Assembly: GCF_026230105.1 (NCBI RefSeq)
Contig: NC_079480.1
Location: 22,920,488 to 22,984,487, forward strand
DNA: 64,000 nt
Reading direction: 5' to 3'
From: Diorhabda sublineata
Taxonomy: Eukaryota; Arthropoda; Insecta; Coleoptera; Chrysomelidae
Shown here: one piece after another, positions 36,301-51,300 of the stretch
Position numbering within the stretch: the stretch's first letter is position 1
Layout of the letters: each line of letters begins with the position of its first letter
Program-made: the position numbers and the translations under genes
The notes under the pieces: generated by a model
Told to the model about the DNA's origin: nothing
The model's database searches: none
What the model saw: only the letters and a program-made list of their open reading frames with translations

Positions 36301-39300
36301 CCAATCAATTTCCGTTACTCCCTGTCATTTTTGCTCGTACAAACAACTTGTAGTTATCAAAATTGTAGAGAATTTTACGTTCTATAACATGGTGAACATA
36401 ATTTCCAAAGAAAAAAAACGTTTTCAACCCCTTAATTGAAGATATCGTAACCACCAATCATTTTCCGTTACTCCCTGTCATTTTTGCTCGTACAAACAAC
36501 TTGTGGTTATCAAAATTGTAGAGAATTTTACGTTCTATAACATGGTGAACATAATTTCCAAAAAAAAGAACGTTTTCAACCCCTTAATTGAAAATATCGT
36601 AACCACCAATCAATTTCCGTTACTCCCTGTCATTTTTGCTCGTACAAACAACTTGTGGTTATCAAAATTGTAGAGAATTTTACGTTCTATAACATGGTGA
36701 ACATAATTTCCAAAGAAAAAAAACGTTTTCAACCCCTTAATTGAAGATATCGTAACCACCAATCAATTTCCGTTACTCCCTGTCATTTTTGCTTGTACAA
36801 ACAACTTGTGGTTATCAAAATTGTAGAGAATTTTACGTTCTATAACATGGTGAACGAAATTTCCAAAGAAAAAAAAACGTTTTCAACCCCTTAATTGAAG
36901 ATATCGTAACCACCAATCATTTTCCGTTACTCCCTGTCATTTAGGCTCGTACAAACAACTTGTAAGCATCAAAATTGTAGAGAATTTTACGTTCTATAAC
37001 ATGGTGAACGAAATTTCCAAAAAAAAAAAACGTTTTTAACCCCTTAATTGAAAATATCGTAACCACCAATCATTTTCCGTTACTCCCTGTCATTTTTGCT
37101 CGTACAAACAACTTGTAGTTATCAAAATTGTAGAGAATTTTACGTTCTATAACACGGTGGACGAAATTTCCAAATCAAAAAAACGTTTTCAACCCCTTAA
37201 TTGAAAATATCGTAACCACCAATCAATTTCCGTTACTCCCTGTCATTTTTGCTCGTACAAACAACTTGTAGTTATCAAAATTGTAGAGAATTTTACGTTC
37301 TATAACATGTTGAACATGATTTCCAAAAAAAAAAAACGTTTTCAACCCCTTAATTGAAAATATCGTAACCACCAATCATTTTCCGTTACTCCCTGTCATT
37401 TTTGCTCGTACAAACAACTTGTAGTTATCAAAATTGTAGAGAATTTTACGTTCTATAACACGGTGGACGAAATTTCCAAATCAAAAAAACGTTTTCAACC
37501 CCTTAATTGAAAATATCGTAACCACCAATCAATTTCCGTTACTCCCTGTCATTTTTGCTCGTACAAACAACTTGTAGTTATCAAAATTGTAGAGAATTTT
37601 ACGTTCTATAACATGTTGAACATGATTTCCAAAAAAAAAAAACGTTTTCAACCCCTTAATTGAAAATATCGTAACCACCAATCATTTTCCGTTACTCCCT
37701 GTCATTTTTGCTCGTACAAACAACTTGTAGTTATCAAAATTGTAGAGAATTTTACGTTCTATAACATGTTGAACATGATTTCCAAAAAAAAAAACGTTTT
37801 CAACCCCTTAATTGAAAATATCGTAACCACCAATCAATTTCCGTTACTCCCTGTCATTTTTGCTCGTACAAACAACTTGTAGTTATCAAAATTGTAGAGA
37901 ATTTTACGTTCTATAACACGGTGGACGAAATTTCCAAATCAAAAAAACGTTTTCAACCCCTTAATTGAAAATATCGTAACCACCAATCAATTTCCGTTAC
38001 TCCCTGTCATTTTTGCTCGTACAAACAACTTGTGGTTATCAAAATTGTAGAGAATTTTACGTTCTATAACATGGTGAACATAATTTCCAAAAAAAAAAAA
38101 CGTTTTCAACCCCTTAATTGAAGATATCGTAACCACCAATCATTTTCCGTTACTCCCTGTCATTTTTGCTCGTACAAACAACTTGTGGTTATCAAAATTG
38201 TAGAGAATTTTACGTTCTATAACATGGTGAACATAATTTCCAAAAAAAAAAAACGTTTTCAACCCCTTAATTGAAGATATCGTAACCACCAATCATTTTC
38301 CGTTACTCCCTGTCATTTTTGCTCGTACAAACAACTTGTAGTTATCAAAATTGTAGAGAATTTCACGTTCTATAACACGGTGGACGAAATTTCCAAATCA
38401 AAAAAACGTTTTCAACCCCTTAATTGAAAATATCGTAACCACCAATCAATTTCCGTTACTCCCTGTCATTTTTGCTCGTACAAACAACTTGTGGTTATCA
38501 AAATTGTAGAGAATTTTACGTTCTATAACACGGTGGACGAAATTTCCGAATCAAAAAAACGTTTTCAACCCCTTAATTGAAAATATCGTAACCACCAATC
38601 AATTTCCGTTACTCCCTGTCATTTTTGCTCGTACAAACAACTTGTGGTTATCAAAATTGTAGAGAATTTTACGTTCTATAACATGGTGAACATAATTTCC
38701 AAAGAAAAAAAAACGTTTTCAACCCCTTAATTGAAGATATCGTAACCACCAATCATTTTCCGTTACTCCCTGTCATTTAGGCTTGTACAAACAACTTGTA
38801 AGCATCAAAATTGTAGAGAATTTTACGTTCTATAACATGGTGAACATAATTTCCAAAGAAAAAAAACGTTTTCAACCCCTTAATTGAAGATATCGTAACC
38901 ACCAATCATTTTCCGTTACTCCCTGTCATTTTTGCTCGTACAAACAACTTGTGGTTATCAAAATTGTAGAGAATTTTACGTTCTATAACATGGTGAACAT
39001 AATTTCCAAAAAAAAAAAACGTTTTCAACCCCTTAATTGAAAATATCGTAACCACCAATCAATTTCCGTTACTCCCTGTCATTTTTGCTCGTACAAACAA
39101 CTTGTAGTTATCAAAATTGTAGAGAATTTTACGTTCTATAACATGGTGAACATAATTTCCAAAGAAAAAAAAACGTTTTCAACCCCTTAATTGAAGATAT
39201 CGTAACCACCAATCATTTTCCGTTACTCCCTGTCATTTTTGCTCGTACAAACAACTTGTGGTTATCAAAATTGTAGAGAATTTTACGTTCTATAACATGG

Positions 39301-42300
39301 TGAACATAATTTCCAAAAAAAAAAAACGTTTTCAACCCCTTAATTGAAAATATCGTAACCACCAATCAATTTCCGTTACTCCCTGTCATTTTTGCTCGTA
39401 CAAACAACTTGTAGTTATCAAAATTGTAGAGAATTTTACGTTCTATAACATGTTGAACATAATTTCCAAAGAAAAAAAACGTTTTCAACCCCTTAATTGA
39501 AAATATCGTAACCACCAATCATTTTCCGTTACTCCCTGTCATTTTTGCTCGTACAAACAACTTGTGGTTATCAAAATTGTAGAGAATTTTACGTTCTATA
39601 ACATGTTGAACATAATTTCCAAAAAAAAAAACGTTTTCAACCCCTTAATTGAAGATATCGTAACCACCAATCATTTTCCGTTACTCCCTGTCATTTTTGC
39701 TCGTACAAACAACTTGTAGTTATCAAAATTGTAGAGAATTTTACGTTCTATAACATGTTGAACATAATTTCCAAAGAAAAAAAACGTTTTCAACCCCTTA
39801 ATTGAAGATATCGTAACCACCAATCATTTTCCGTTACTCCCTCTCATTTTTGCTCGTACAAACAACTTGTAGTTATCAAAATTGTAGAGAATTTTACGTT
39901 CTATAACATGTTGAACATAATTTCCAAAGAAAAATAAACGTTTTCAACCCCTTAATTTAAGATATCGTAACCACCAATCAATTTCCGTTACTCCCTGTCA
40001 TTTTTGCTCGTACAAACAACTTGTAGTTATCAAAATTGTAGAGAATTTTACGTTCTATAACATGTTGAACATAATTTCCAAAGAAAAAAAAACGTTTTCA
40101 ACCCCTTAATTGAAAATATCGTAACCACCAATCAATTTCCGTTACTCCCTGTCATTTAGGCTCGTACAAACAACTTGTAAGCATCAAAATTGTAGAGAAT
40201 TTTACGTTCTATAACATGGTGAACGAAATTTCCAAAAAAAAAAAACGTTTTCAACCCCTTAATTGAAAATATCGTAACCACCAATCAATTTCCGTTACTC
40301 CCTGTCATTTTTGCTCGTACAAACAACTTGTAGTTATCAAAATTGTAGAGAATTTTACGTTCTATAACATGGTGAACATAATTTCCAAAGAAAAAAAACG
40401 TTTTCAACCCCTTAATTGAAGATATCGTAACCACCAATCAATTTCCGTTACTCCCTGTCATTTTTGCTCGTACAAACAACTTGTAGTTATCAAAATTGTA
40501 GAGAATTTTACGTTCTATAACATGGTGAACATAATTTCCAAAGAAAAAAAACGTTTTCAACCCCTTAATTGAAGATATCGTAACCACCAATCAATTTCCG
40601 TTACTCCCTGTAATTTTTGCTCGTACAAACAACTTGTGGTTATCAAAATTGTAGAGAATTTTACGTTCTATAACATGGTGAACATAATTTCCAAAGAAAA
40701 AAAAACGTTTTCAACCCCTTAATTGAAGATATCGTAACCACCAATCATTTTCCGTTACTCCCTGTCATTTAGGCTCGTACAAACAACTTGTAAGCATCAA
40801 AATTGTAGAGAATTTTACGTTCTATAACATGGTGAACGAAATTTCCAAAAAAAAAAAACGTTTTCAACCACTTAATTGAAAATATCGTAACCACCAATCA
40901 ATTTCCGTTACTCCCTGTCATTTTTGCTCGTACAAACAACTTGTAGTTATCAAAATTGTAGAGAATTTTACGTTCTATAACATGGTGAACATAATTTCCA
41001 AAGAAAAAAAACGTTTTCAACCCCTTAATTGAAGATATCGTAACCACCAATCATTTTCCGTTACTCCCTGTCATTTTTGCTCGTACAAACAACTTGTGGT
41101 TATCAAAATTGTAGAGAATTTTACGTTCTATAACATGGTGAACATAATTTCCAAAAAAAAGAACGTTTTCAACCCCTTAATTGAAAATATCGTAACCATC
41201 AATCAATTTCCGTTACTCCCTGTCATTTTTGCTCGTACAAACAACTTGTAGTTATCAAAATTGTAGAGAATTTTACGTTCTATAACACGGTGGACGAAAT
41301 TTCCAAATGAAAAAAACGTTTTCAACCCCTTAATTGAAAATATCGTAACCACCAATCAATTTCCGTTACTCCCTGTCATTTTTGCTCGTACAAACAACTT
41401 GTGGTTATCAAAATTGTAGAGAATTTTACGTTCTATAACATGGTGAACATAATTTCCAAAGAAAAAAAACGTTTTCAACCCCTTAATTGAAGATATCGTA
41501 ACCACCAATCAATTTCCGTTACTCCCTGTCATTTTTGCTTGTACAAACAACTTGTGGTTATCAAAATTGTAGAGAATTTTACGTTCTATAACATGGTGAA
41601 CGAAATTTCCAAAGAAAAAAAAACGTTTTCAACCCCTTAATTGAAGATATCGTAACCACCAATCATTTTCCGTTACTCCCTGTCATTTAGGCTCGTACAA
41701 ACAACTTGTAAGCATCAAAATTGTAGAGAATTTTACGTTCTATAACATGGTGAACGAAATTTCCAAAAAAAAAAAACGTTTTTAACCCCTTAATTGAAAA
41801 TATCGTAACCACCAATCATTTTCCGTTACTCCCTGTCATTTTTGCTCGTACAAACAACTTGTAGTTATCAAAATTGTAGAGAATTTTACGTTCTATAACA
41901 TGTTGAACATGATTTCCAAAAAAAAAAAAACGTTTTCAACCCCTTAATTGAAAATATCGTAACCACCAATCATTTTCCGTTACTCCCTGTCATTTTTGCT
42001 CGTACAAACAACTTGTAGTTATCAAAATTGTAGAGAATTTTACGTTCTATAACACGGTGGACGAAATTTCCAAATCAAAAAAACGTTTTCAACCCCTTAA
42101 TTGAAAATATCGTAACCACCAATCAATTTCCGTTACTCCCTGTCATTTTTGCTCGTACAAACAACTTGTAGTTATCAAAATTGTAGAGAATTTTACGTTC
42201 TATAACATGTTGAACATGATTTCCAAAAAAAAAAAACGTTTTCAACCCCTTAATTGAAAATATCGTAACCACCAATCATTTTCCGTTACTCCCTGTCATT

Positions 42301-45300
42301 TTTGCTCGTACAAACAACTTGTAGTTATCAAAATTGTAGAGAATTTTACGTTCTATAACATGTTGAACATGATTTCCAAAAAAAAAAACGTTTTCAACCC
42401 CTTAATTGAAAATATCGTAACCACCAATCAATTTCCGTTACTCCCTGTCATTTTTGCTCGTACAAACAACTTGTAGTTATCAAAATTGTAGAGAATTTTA
42501 CGTTCTATAACATGTTGAACATGATTTCCAAAAAAAAAAAACGTTTTCAACCCCTTAATTGAAAATATCGTAACCACCAATCATTTTCCGTTACTCCCTG
42601 TCATTTTTGCTCGTACAAACAACTTGTAGTTATCAAAATTGTAGAGAATTTTACGTTCTATAACACGGTGGACGAAATTTCCAAATCAAAAAAACGTTTT
42701 CAACCCCTTAATTGAAAATATCGTAACCACCAATCAATTTCCGTTACTCCCTGTCATTTTTGCTCGTACAAACAACTTGTGGTTATCAAAATTGTAGAGA
42801 ATTTTACGTTCTATAACATGGTGAACATAATTTCCAAAAAAAAAAAACGTTTTCAACCCCTTAATTGAAGATATCGTAACCACCAATCATTTTCCGTTAC
42901 TCCCTGTCATTTTTGCTCGTACAAACAACTTGTGGTTATCAAAATTGTAGAGAATTTTACGTTCTATAACATGGTGAACATAATTTCCAAAAAAAAAAAA
43001 CGTTTTCAACCCCTTAATTGAAGATATCGTAACCACCAATCATTTTCCGTTACTCCCTGTCATTTTTGCTCGTACAAACAACTTGTAGTTATCAAAATTG
43101 TAGAGAATTTTACGTTCTATAACACGGTGGACGAAATTTCCAAATCAAAAAAACGTTTTCAACCCCTTAATTGAAAATATCGTAACCACCAATCAATTTC
43201 CGTTACTCCCTGTCATTTTTGCTCGTACAAACAACTTGTGGTTATCAAAATTGTAGAGAATTTTACGTTCTATAACACGGTGGACGAAATTTCCGAATCA
43301 AAAAAACGTTTTCAACCCCTTAATTGAAAATATCGTAACCACCAATCAATTTCCGTTACTCCCTGTCATTTTTGCTCGTACAAACAACTTGTGGTTATCA
43401 AAATTGTAGAGAATTTTACGTTCTATAACATGGTGAACATAATTTCCAAAGAAAAAAAAACGTTTTCAACCCCTTAATTGAAGATATCGTAACCACCAAT
43501 CATTTTCCGTTACTCCCTGTCATTTAGGCTTGTACAAACAACTTGTAAGCATCAAAATTGTAGAGAATTTTACGTTCTATAACATGGTGAACATAATTTC
43601 CAAAGAAAAAAAACGTTTTCAACCCCTTAATTGAAGATATCGTAACCACCAATCATTTTCCGTTACTCCCTGTCATTTTTGCTCGTACAAACAACTTGTG
43701 GTTATCAAAATTGTAGAGAATTTTACGTTCTATAACATGGTGAACATAATTTCCAAAGAAAAAAAACGTTTTCAACCCCTTAATTGAAGATATCGTAACC
43801 ACCAATCATTTTCCGTTACTCCCTGTCATTTTTGCTCGTACAAACAACTTGTGGTTATCAAAATTGTAGAGAATTTTACGTTCTATAACATGGTGAACAT
43901 AATTTCCAAAAAAAAAAAACGTTTTCAACCCCTTAATTGAAAATATCGTAACCACCAATCAATTTCCGTTACTCCCTGTCATTTTTGCTCGTACAAACAA
44001 CTTGTAGTTATCAAAATTGTAGAGAATTTTACGTTCTATAACATGTTGAACATAATTTCCAAAAAAAAAAACGTTTTCAACCCCTTAATTGAAGATATCG
44101 TAACCACCAATCATTTTCCGTTACTCCCTGTCATTTTTGCTCGTACAAACAACTTGTAGTTATCAAAATTGTAGAGAATTTTACGTTCTATAACATGTTG
44201 AACATAATTTCCAAAGAAAAAAAACGTTTTCAACCCCTTAATTGAAGATATCGTAACCACCAATCATTTTCCGTTACTCCCTGTCATTTTTGCTCGTACA
44301 AACAACTTGTAGTTATCAAAATTGTAGAGAATTTTACGTTCTATAACATGTTGAACATAATTTCCAAAGAAAAATAAACGTTTTCAACCCCTTAATTTAA
44401 GATATCGTAACCACCAATCAATTTCCGTTACTCCCTGTCATTTTTGCTCGTACAAACAACTTGTGGTTATCAAAATTGTAGAGAATTTTACGTTCTATAA
44501 CATGTTGAACATAATTTCCAAAGAAAAAAAACGTTTTCAACCCCTTAATTGAAGATATCGTAACCACCAATCAATTTCCGTTACTCCCTGTCATTTTTGC
44601 TCGTACAAACAACTTGTAGTTATCAAAATTGTAGAGAATTTTACGTTCTATAACATGTTGAACATAATTTCCAAAGAAAAATAAACGTTTTCAACCCCTT
44701 AATTGAAGATATCGTAACCACCAATCAATTTCCGTTACTCCCTGTCATTTTTGCTCGTACAAACAACTTGTGGTTATCAAAATTGTAGAGAATTTTACGT
44801 TCTATAACATGTTGAACATAATTTCCAAAGAAAAAAAACGTTTTCAACCCCTTAATTGAAAATATCGTAACCACCAATCATTTTCCGTTACTCCCTGTCA
44901 TTTTTGCTCGTACAAACAACTTGTAGTTATCAAAATTGTAGAGAATTTTACGTTCTATAACACGGTGGACGAAATTTCCAAATGAAAAAAACGTTTTCAA
45001 CCCCTTAATTGAAAATATCGTAACCACCAATCAATTTCCGTTACTCCCTGTCATTTTTACTCGTACAAACAACTTGTAAGCATCAAAATTGTAGAGAATT
45101 TTACGTTCTATAACATGTTGAACATAATTTCCAAAAAAAAAAAAACGTTTTCAACCCCTTAATTGAAAATATCGTAACCACCAATCAATTTCCGTTACTC
45201 CCTGTCATTTTTGCTCGTACAAACAACTTGTAGTTATCGAAATTGTAGAGAATTTTACGTTCTATAACATGTTGAACATAATTACCAAAAAAAAAAAAAC

Positions 45301-48300
45301 GTTTTCAACCCCTTAATTGAAAATATCGTAACCACCAATCAATTTCCGTTACTCCCTGTCATTTTTGCTCGTACAAACAACTTGTGGTTATCAAAATTGT
45401 AGAGAATTTTACGTTCCATAACATGTTGAACATAATTTCCAAAAAAAAAAAACGTTTTCAACCCCTTAATTGAAAATATCGTAACCACCAATCAATTTCC
45501 GTTACTCCCTGTCATTTTTGCTCGTACAAACAACTTGTGGTTATCAAAATTGTAGAGAATTTTACGTTCTATAACATGGTGAACATAATTTCCAAAAAAA
45601 AAAAACGTTTTCAACTCCTTAATTGAAGATATCGTAACCACCAATCATTTTCCGTTACTCCCTGTCATTTTTGCTCGTACAAACAACTTGTGGTTATCAA
45701 AATTGTAGAGAATTTTACGTTCTATAACATGGTGAACATAATTTCCAAAAAAAAAAAACGTTTTCAACCCCTTAATTGAAGATATCGTAACCACCAATCA
45801 TTTTCCGTTACTCCCTGTCATTTTTGCTCGTACAAACAACTTGTGGTTATCAAAATTGTAGAGAATTTTACGTTCCATAACATGTTGAACATAATTTCCA
45901 AAAAAAAAAAACGTTTTCAACCCCTTAATTGAAAATATCGTAACCACCAATCAATTTCCGTTACTCCCTGTCATTTTTGCTCGTACAAACAACTTGTGGT
46001 TATCAAAATTGTAGAGAATTTTACGTTCTATAACATGGTGAACATAATTTCCAAAAAAAAAAAACGTTTTCAACCCCTTAATTGAAGATATCGTAACCAC
46101 CAATCATTTTCCGTTACTCCCTGTCATTTTTGCTCGTACAAACAACTTGTGGTTATCAAAATTGTAGAGAATTTTACGTTCTATAACATGGTGAACATAA
46201 TTTCCAAAAAAAAAAAACGTTTTCAACCCCTTAATTGAAGATATCGTAACCACCAATCATTTTCCGTTACTCCCTGTCATTTTTGCTCGTACAAACAACT
46301 TGTAGTTATCAAAATTGTAGAGAATTTTACGTTCTATAACATGTTGAACTTAATTTCCAAAGAAAAAAAACGTTTTCAACCCCTTAATTGAAGATATCGT
46401 AACCACCAATCATTTTCCGTTACTCCCTGTCATTTTTGCTCGTACAAACAACTTGTAGTTATCAAAATTGTAGAGAATTTTACGTTCTATAACATGTTGA
46501 ACATAATTTCCAAAGAAAAATAAACGTTTTCAACCCCTTAATTGAAGATATCGTAACCACCAATCAATTTCCGTTACTCCCTGTCATTTTTGCTCGTACA
46601 AACAACTTGTAGTTATCAAAATTGTAGAGAATTTTACGTTCTATAACATGTTGAACATAATTTCCAAAGAAAAATAAACGTTTTCAACCCCTTAATTGAA
46701 GATATCGTAACCACCAATCATTTTCCGTTACTCCCTGTCATTTTTGCTCGTACAAACAACTTGTAGTTATCAAAATTGTAGAGAATTTTACGTTCTATAA
46801 CATGTTGAACATAATTTCCAAAGAAAAATAAACGTTTTCAACCCCTTAATTGAAGATATCGTAACCACCAATCATTTTCCGTTACTCCCTGTCATTTTTG
46901 CTCGTACAAACAACTTGTAGTTATCAAAATTGTAGAGAATTTTACGTTCTATAACATGTTGAACATAATTTCCAAAGAAAAATAAACGTTTTCAACCCCT
47001 TAATTGAAGATATCGTAACCACCAATCAATTTCCGTTACTCCCTGTCATTTTTGCTCGTACAAACAACTTGTAGTTATCGAAATTGTAGAGAATTTTACG
47101 TTCTATAACATGTTGAACTTAATTTCCAAAGAAAAAAAACGTTTTCAACCCCTTAATTGAAGATATCGTAACCACCAATCATTTTCCGTTACTCCCTGTC
47201 ATTTTTGCTCGTACAAACAACTTGTAGTTATCAAAATTGTAGAGAATTTTACGTTCTATAACATGTTGAACATAATTTCCAAAGAAAAATAAACGTTTTC
47301 AACCCCTTAATTGAAGATATCGTAACCACCAATCAATTTCCGTTACTCCCTGTCATTTTTGCTCGTACAAACAACTTGTAGTTATCAAAATTGTAGAGAA
47401 TTTTACGTTCTATAACATGGTGAACATAATTACCAAAAAAAAAAAACGTTTTCAACCCCTTAATTGAAAATATCGTAACCACCAATCAATTTCCGTTACT
47501 CCCTGTCATTTTTGCTCGTACAAACAACTTGTAGTTATCGAAATTGTAGAGAATTTTACGTTCTATAACATGTTGAACATAATTACCAAAAAAAAAAAAC
47601 GTTTTCAACCCCTTAATTGAAAATATCGTAACCACCAATCAATTTCCGTTACTCCCTGTCATTTTTGCTCGTTCAAACAACTTGTAGTTATCAAAATTGT
47701 AGAGAATTTTACGTTCTATAACATGGTGAACATAATTTCCAAAGAAAAAAAACGTTTTCAACCCCTTAATTGAAGATATCGTAACCACCAATCAATTTCC
47801 GTTACTCCCTGTCATTTTTGCTCGTACAAACAACTTGTGGTTATCAAAATTGTAGAGAATTTTACGTTCTATAACATGGTGAACATAATTTCCAAAAAAA
47901 AAAAAACGTTTTCAACCCCTTAATTGAAGATATCGTAACCACCAATCATTTTCCGTTACTCCCTGTCATTTTTGCTCGTACAAACAACTTGTAGTTATCA
48001 AAATTGTAGAGAATTTTACGTTCTATAACATGTTGAACATAATTTCCAAAGAAAAAAAACGTTTTCAACCCCTTAATTGAAGATATCGTAACCACCAATC
48101 ATTTTCCGTTACTCCCTGTCATTTTTGCTCGTACAAACAACTTGTGGTTATCAAAATTGTAGAGAATTTTACGTTCTATAACATGTTGAACATAATTTCC
48201 AAAGAAAAAAAACGTTTTCAACCCCTTAATTGAAGATATCGTAACCACCAATCATTTTCCGTTACTCCCTGTCATTTTTGCTCGTACAAACAACTTGTAG

Positions 48301-51300
48301 TTATCAAAATTGTAGAGAATTTTACGTTCTATAACACGGTGGACGAAATTTCCAAATGAAAAAAACGTTTTCAACCCCTTAATTGAAGATATCGTAACCA
48401 CCAATCATTTTCCGTTACTCCCTGTCATTTTTACTCGTACAAACAACTTGTAAGCATCAAAATTGTAGAGAATTTTACGTTCTATAACATGTTGAACATA
48501 ATTTCCAAAGAAAAAAAACGTTTTCAACCCCTTAATTGAAGATATCGTAACCACCAATCATTTTCCGTTACTCCCTGTCATTTTTGCTCGTACAAACAAC
48601 TTGTAGTTATCAAAATTGTAGAGAATTTTACGTTTTATAACATGTTGAACATAATTTCCAAAGAAAAAAAACGTTTTCAACCCCTTAATTGAAGATATCG
48701 TAACCACCAATCATTTTCCGTTACTCCCTGTCATTTTTGCTCGTACAAACAACTTGTAGTTATCAAAATTGTAGAGAATTTTACGTTCTATAACATGTTG
48801 AACATAATTTCCAAAGAAAAATAAACGTTTTCAACCCCTTAATTGAAGATATCGTAACTACCAATCAATTTCCGTTACTCCCTGTCATTTTTGCTCGTAC
48901 AAACAACTTGTGGTTATCAAAATTGTAGAGAATTTTACGTTCTATAACATGTTGAACATAATTTCCAAAGAAAAAAAACGTTTTCAACCCGTTAATTGAA
49001 GATATCGTAACCACCAATCAATTTCCGTTACTCCCTGTCATTTTTGCTCGTACAAACAACTTGTAGTTATCAAAATTGTAGAGAATTTTACGTTCTATAA
49101 CATGTTGAACATAATTTCCAAAGAAAAATAAACGTTTTCAACCCCTTAATTGAAGATATCGTAACCACCAATCAATTTCCGTTACTCCCTGTCATTTTTG
49201 CTCGTACAAACAACTTGTGGTTATCAAAATTGTAGAGAATTTTACGTTCTATAACATGTTGAACATAATTTCCAAAGAAAAAAAACGTTTTCAACCCCTT
49301 AATTGAAAATATCGTAACCACCAATCATTTTCCGTTACTCCCTGTCATTTTTGCTCGTACAAACAACTTGTAGTTATCAAAATTGTAGAGAATTTTACGT
49401 TCTATAACACGGTGGACGAAATTTCCAAATGAAAAAAACGTTTTCAACCCCTTAATTGAAAATATCGTAACCACCAATCAATTTCCGTTACTCCCTGTCA
49501 TTTTTACTCGTACAAACAACTTGTAAGCATCAAAATTGTAGAGAATTTTACGTTCTATAACATGTTGAACATAATTTCCAAAGAAAAAAAACGTTTTCAA
49601 CCCCTTAATTGAAGATATCGTAACCACCAATCATTTTCCGTTACTCCCTGTCATTTTTGCTCGTACAAACAACTTGTAGTTATCAAAATTGTAGAGAATT
49701 TTACGTTTTATAACATGTTGAACATAATTTCCAAAGAAAAAAAACGTTTTCAACCCCTTAATTGAAGATATCGTAACCACCAATCATTTTCCGTTACTCC
49801 CTGTCATTTTTGCTCGTACAAACAACTTGTAGTTATCAAAATTGTAGAGAATTTTACGTTCTATAACACGGTGGACGAAATTTCCAAATGAAAAAAACGT
49901 TTTCAACCCCTTAATTGAAAATATCGTAACCACCAATCAATTTCCGTTACTCCCTGTCATTTTTACTCGTACAAACAACTTGTAAGCATCAAAATTGTAG
50001 AGAATTTTACGTTCTATAACATGTTGAACATAATTTCCAAAAAAAAAAAAACGTTTTCAACCCCTTAATTGAAAATATCGTAACCACCAATCAATTTCCG
50101 TTACTCCCTGTCATTTTTGCTCGTACAAACAACTTGTAGTTATCGAAATTGTAGAGAATTTTACGTTCTATAACATGTTGAACATAATTACCAAAAAAAA
50201 AAACGTTTTCAACCCCTTAATTGAAAATATCGTAACCACCAATCAATTTCCGTTACTCCCTGTCATTTTTGCTCGTACAAACAACTTGTAGTTATCAAAA
50301 TTGTAGAGAATTTTACGTTCTATAACATGGTGAACATAATTTCCAAAGAAAAAAAACGTTTTCAACCCCTTAATTGAAGATATCGTAACCACCAATCAAT
50401 TTCCGTTACTCCCTGTCATTTTTGCTCGTACAAACAACTTGTAGTTATCAAAATTGTAGAGAATTTTACGTTCTATAACATGTTGAACATAATTTCCAAA
50501 GAAAAATAAACGTTTTCAACCCCTTAATTGAAGATATCGTAACCACCAATCAATTTCCGTTACTCCCTGTCATTTTTGCTCGTACAAACAACTTGTGGTT
50601 ATCAAAATTGTAGAGAATTTTACGTTCTATAACATGTTGAACATAATTTCCAAAGAAAAAAAACGTTTTCAACCCCTTAATTGAAAATATCGTAACCACC
50701 AATCATTTTCCGTTACTCCCTGTCATTTTTGCTCGTACAAACAACTTGTAGTTATCAAAATTGTAGAGAATTTTACGTTCTATAACACGGTGGACGAAAT
50801 TTCCAAAGAAAAAAAACGTTTTCAACCCCTTAATTGAAAATATCGTAACCACCAATCAATTTCCGTTACTCCCTGTCATTTTTACTCGTACAAACAACTT
50901 GTAAGCATCAAAATTGTAGAGAATTTTACGTTCTATAACATGTTGAACATAATTTCCAAAAAAAAAAAAACGTTTTCAACCCCTTAATTGAAAATATCGT
51001 AACCACCAATCAATTTCCGTTACTCCCTGTCATTTTTGCTCGTACAAACAACTTGTAGTTATCGAAATTGTAGAGAATTTTACGTTCTATAACATGTTGA
51101 ACATAATTTCCAAAGAAAAATAAACGTTTTCAACCCCTTAATTGAAGATATCGTAACCACCAATCAATTTCCGTTACTCCCTGTCATTTTTGCTCGTACA
51201 AACAACTTGTAGTTATCAAAATTGTAGAGAATTTTACGTTCTATAACATGGTGAACATAATTACCAAAAAAAAAAAACGTTTTCAACCCCTTAATTGAAA

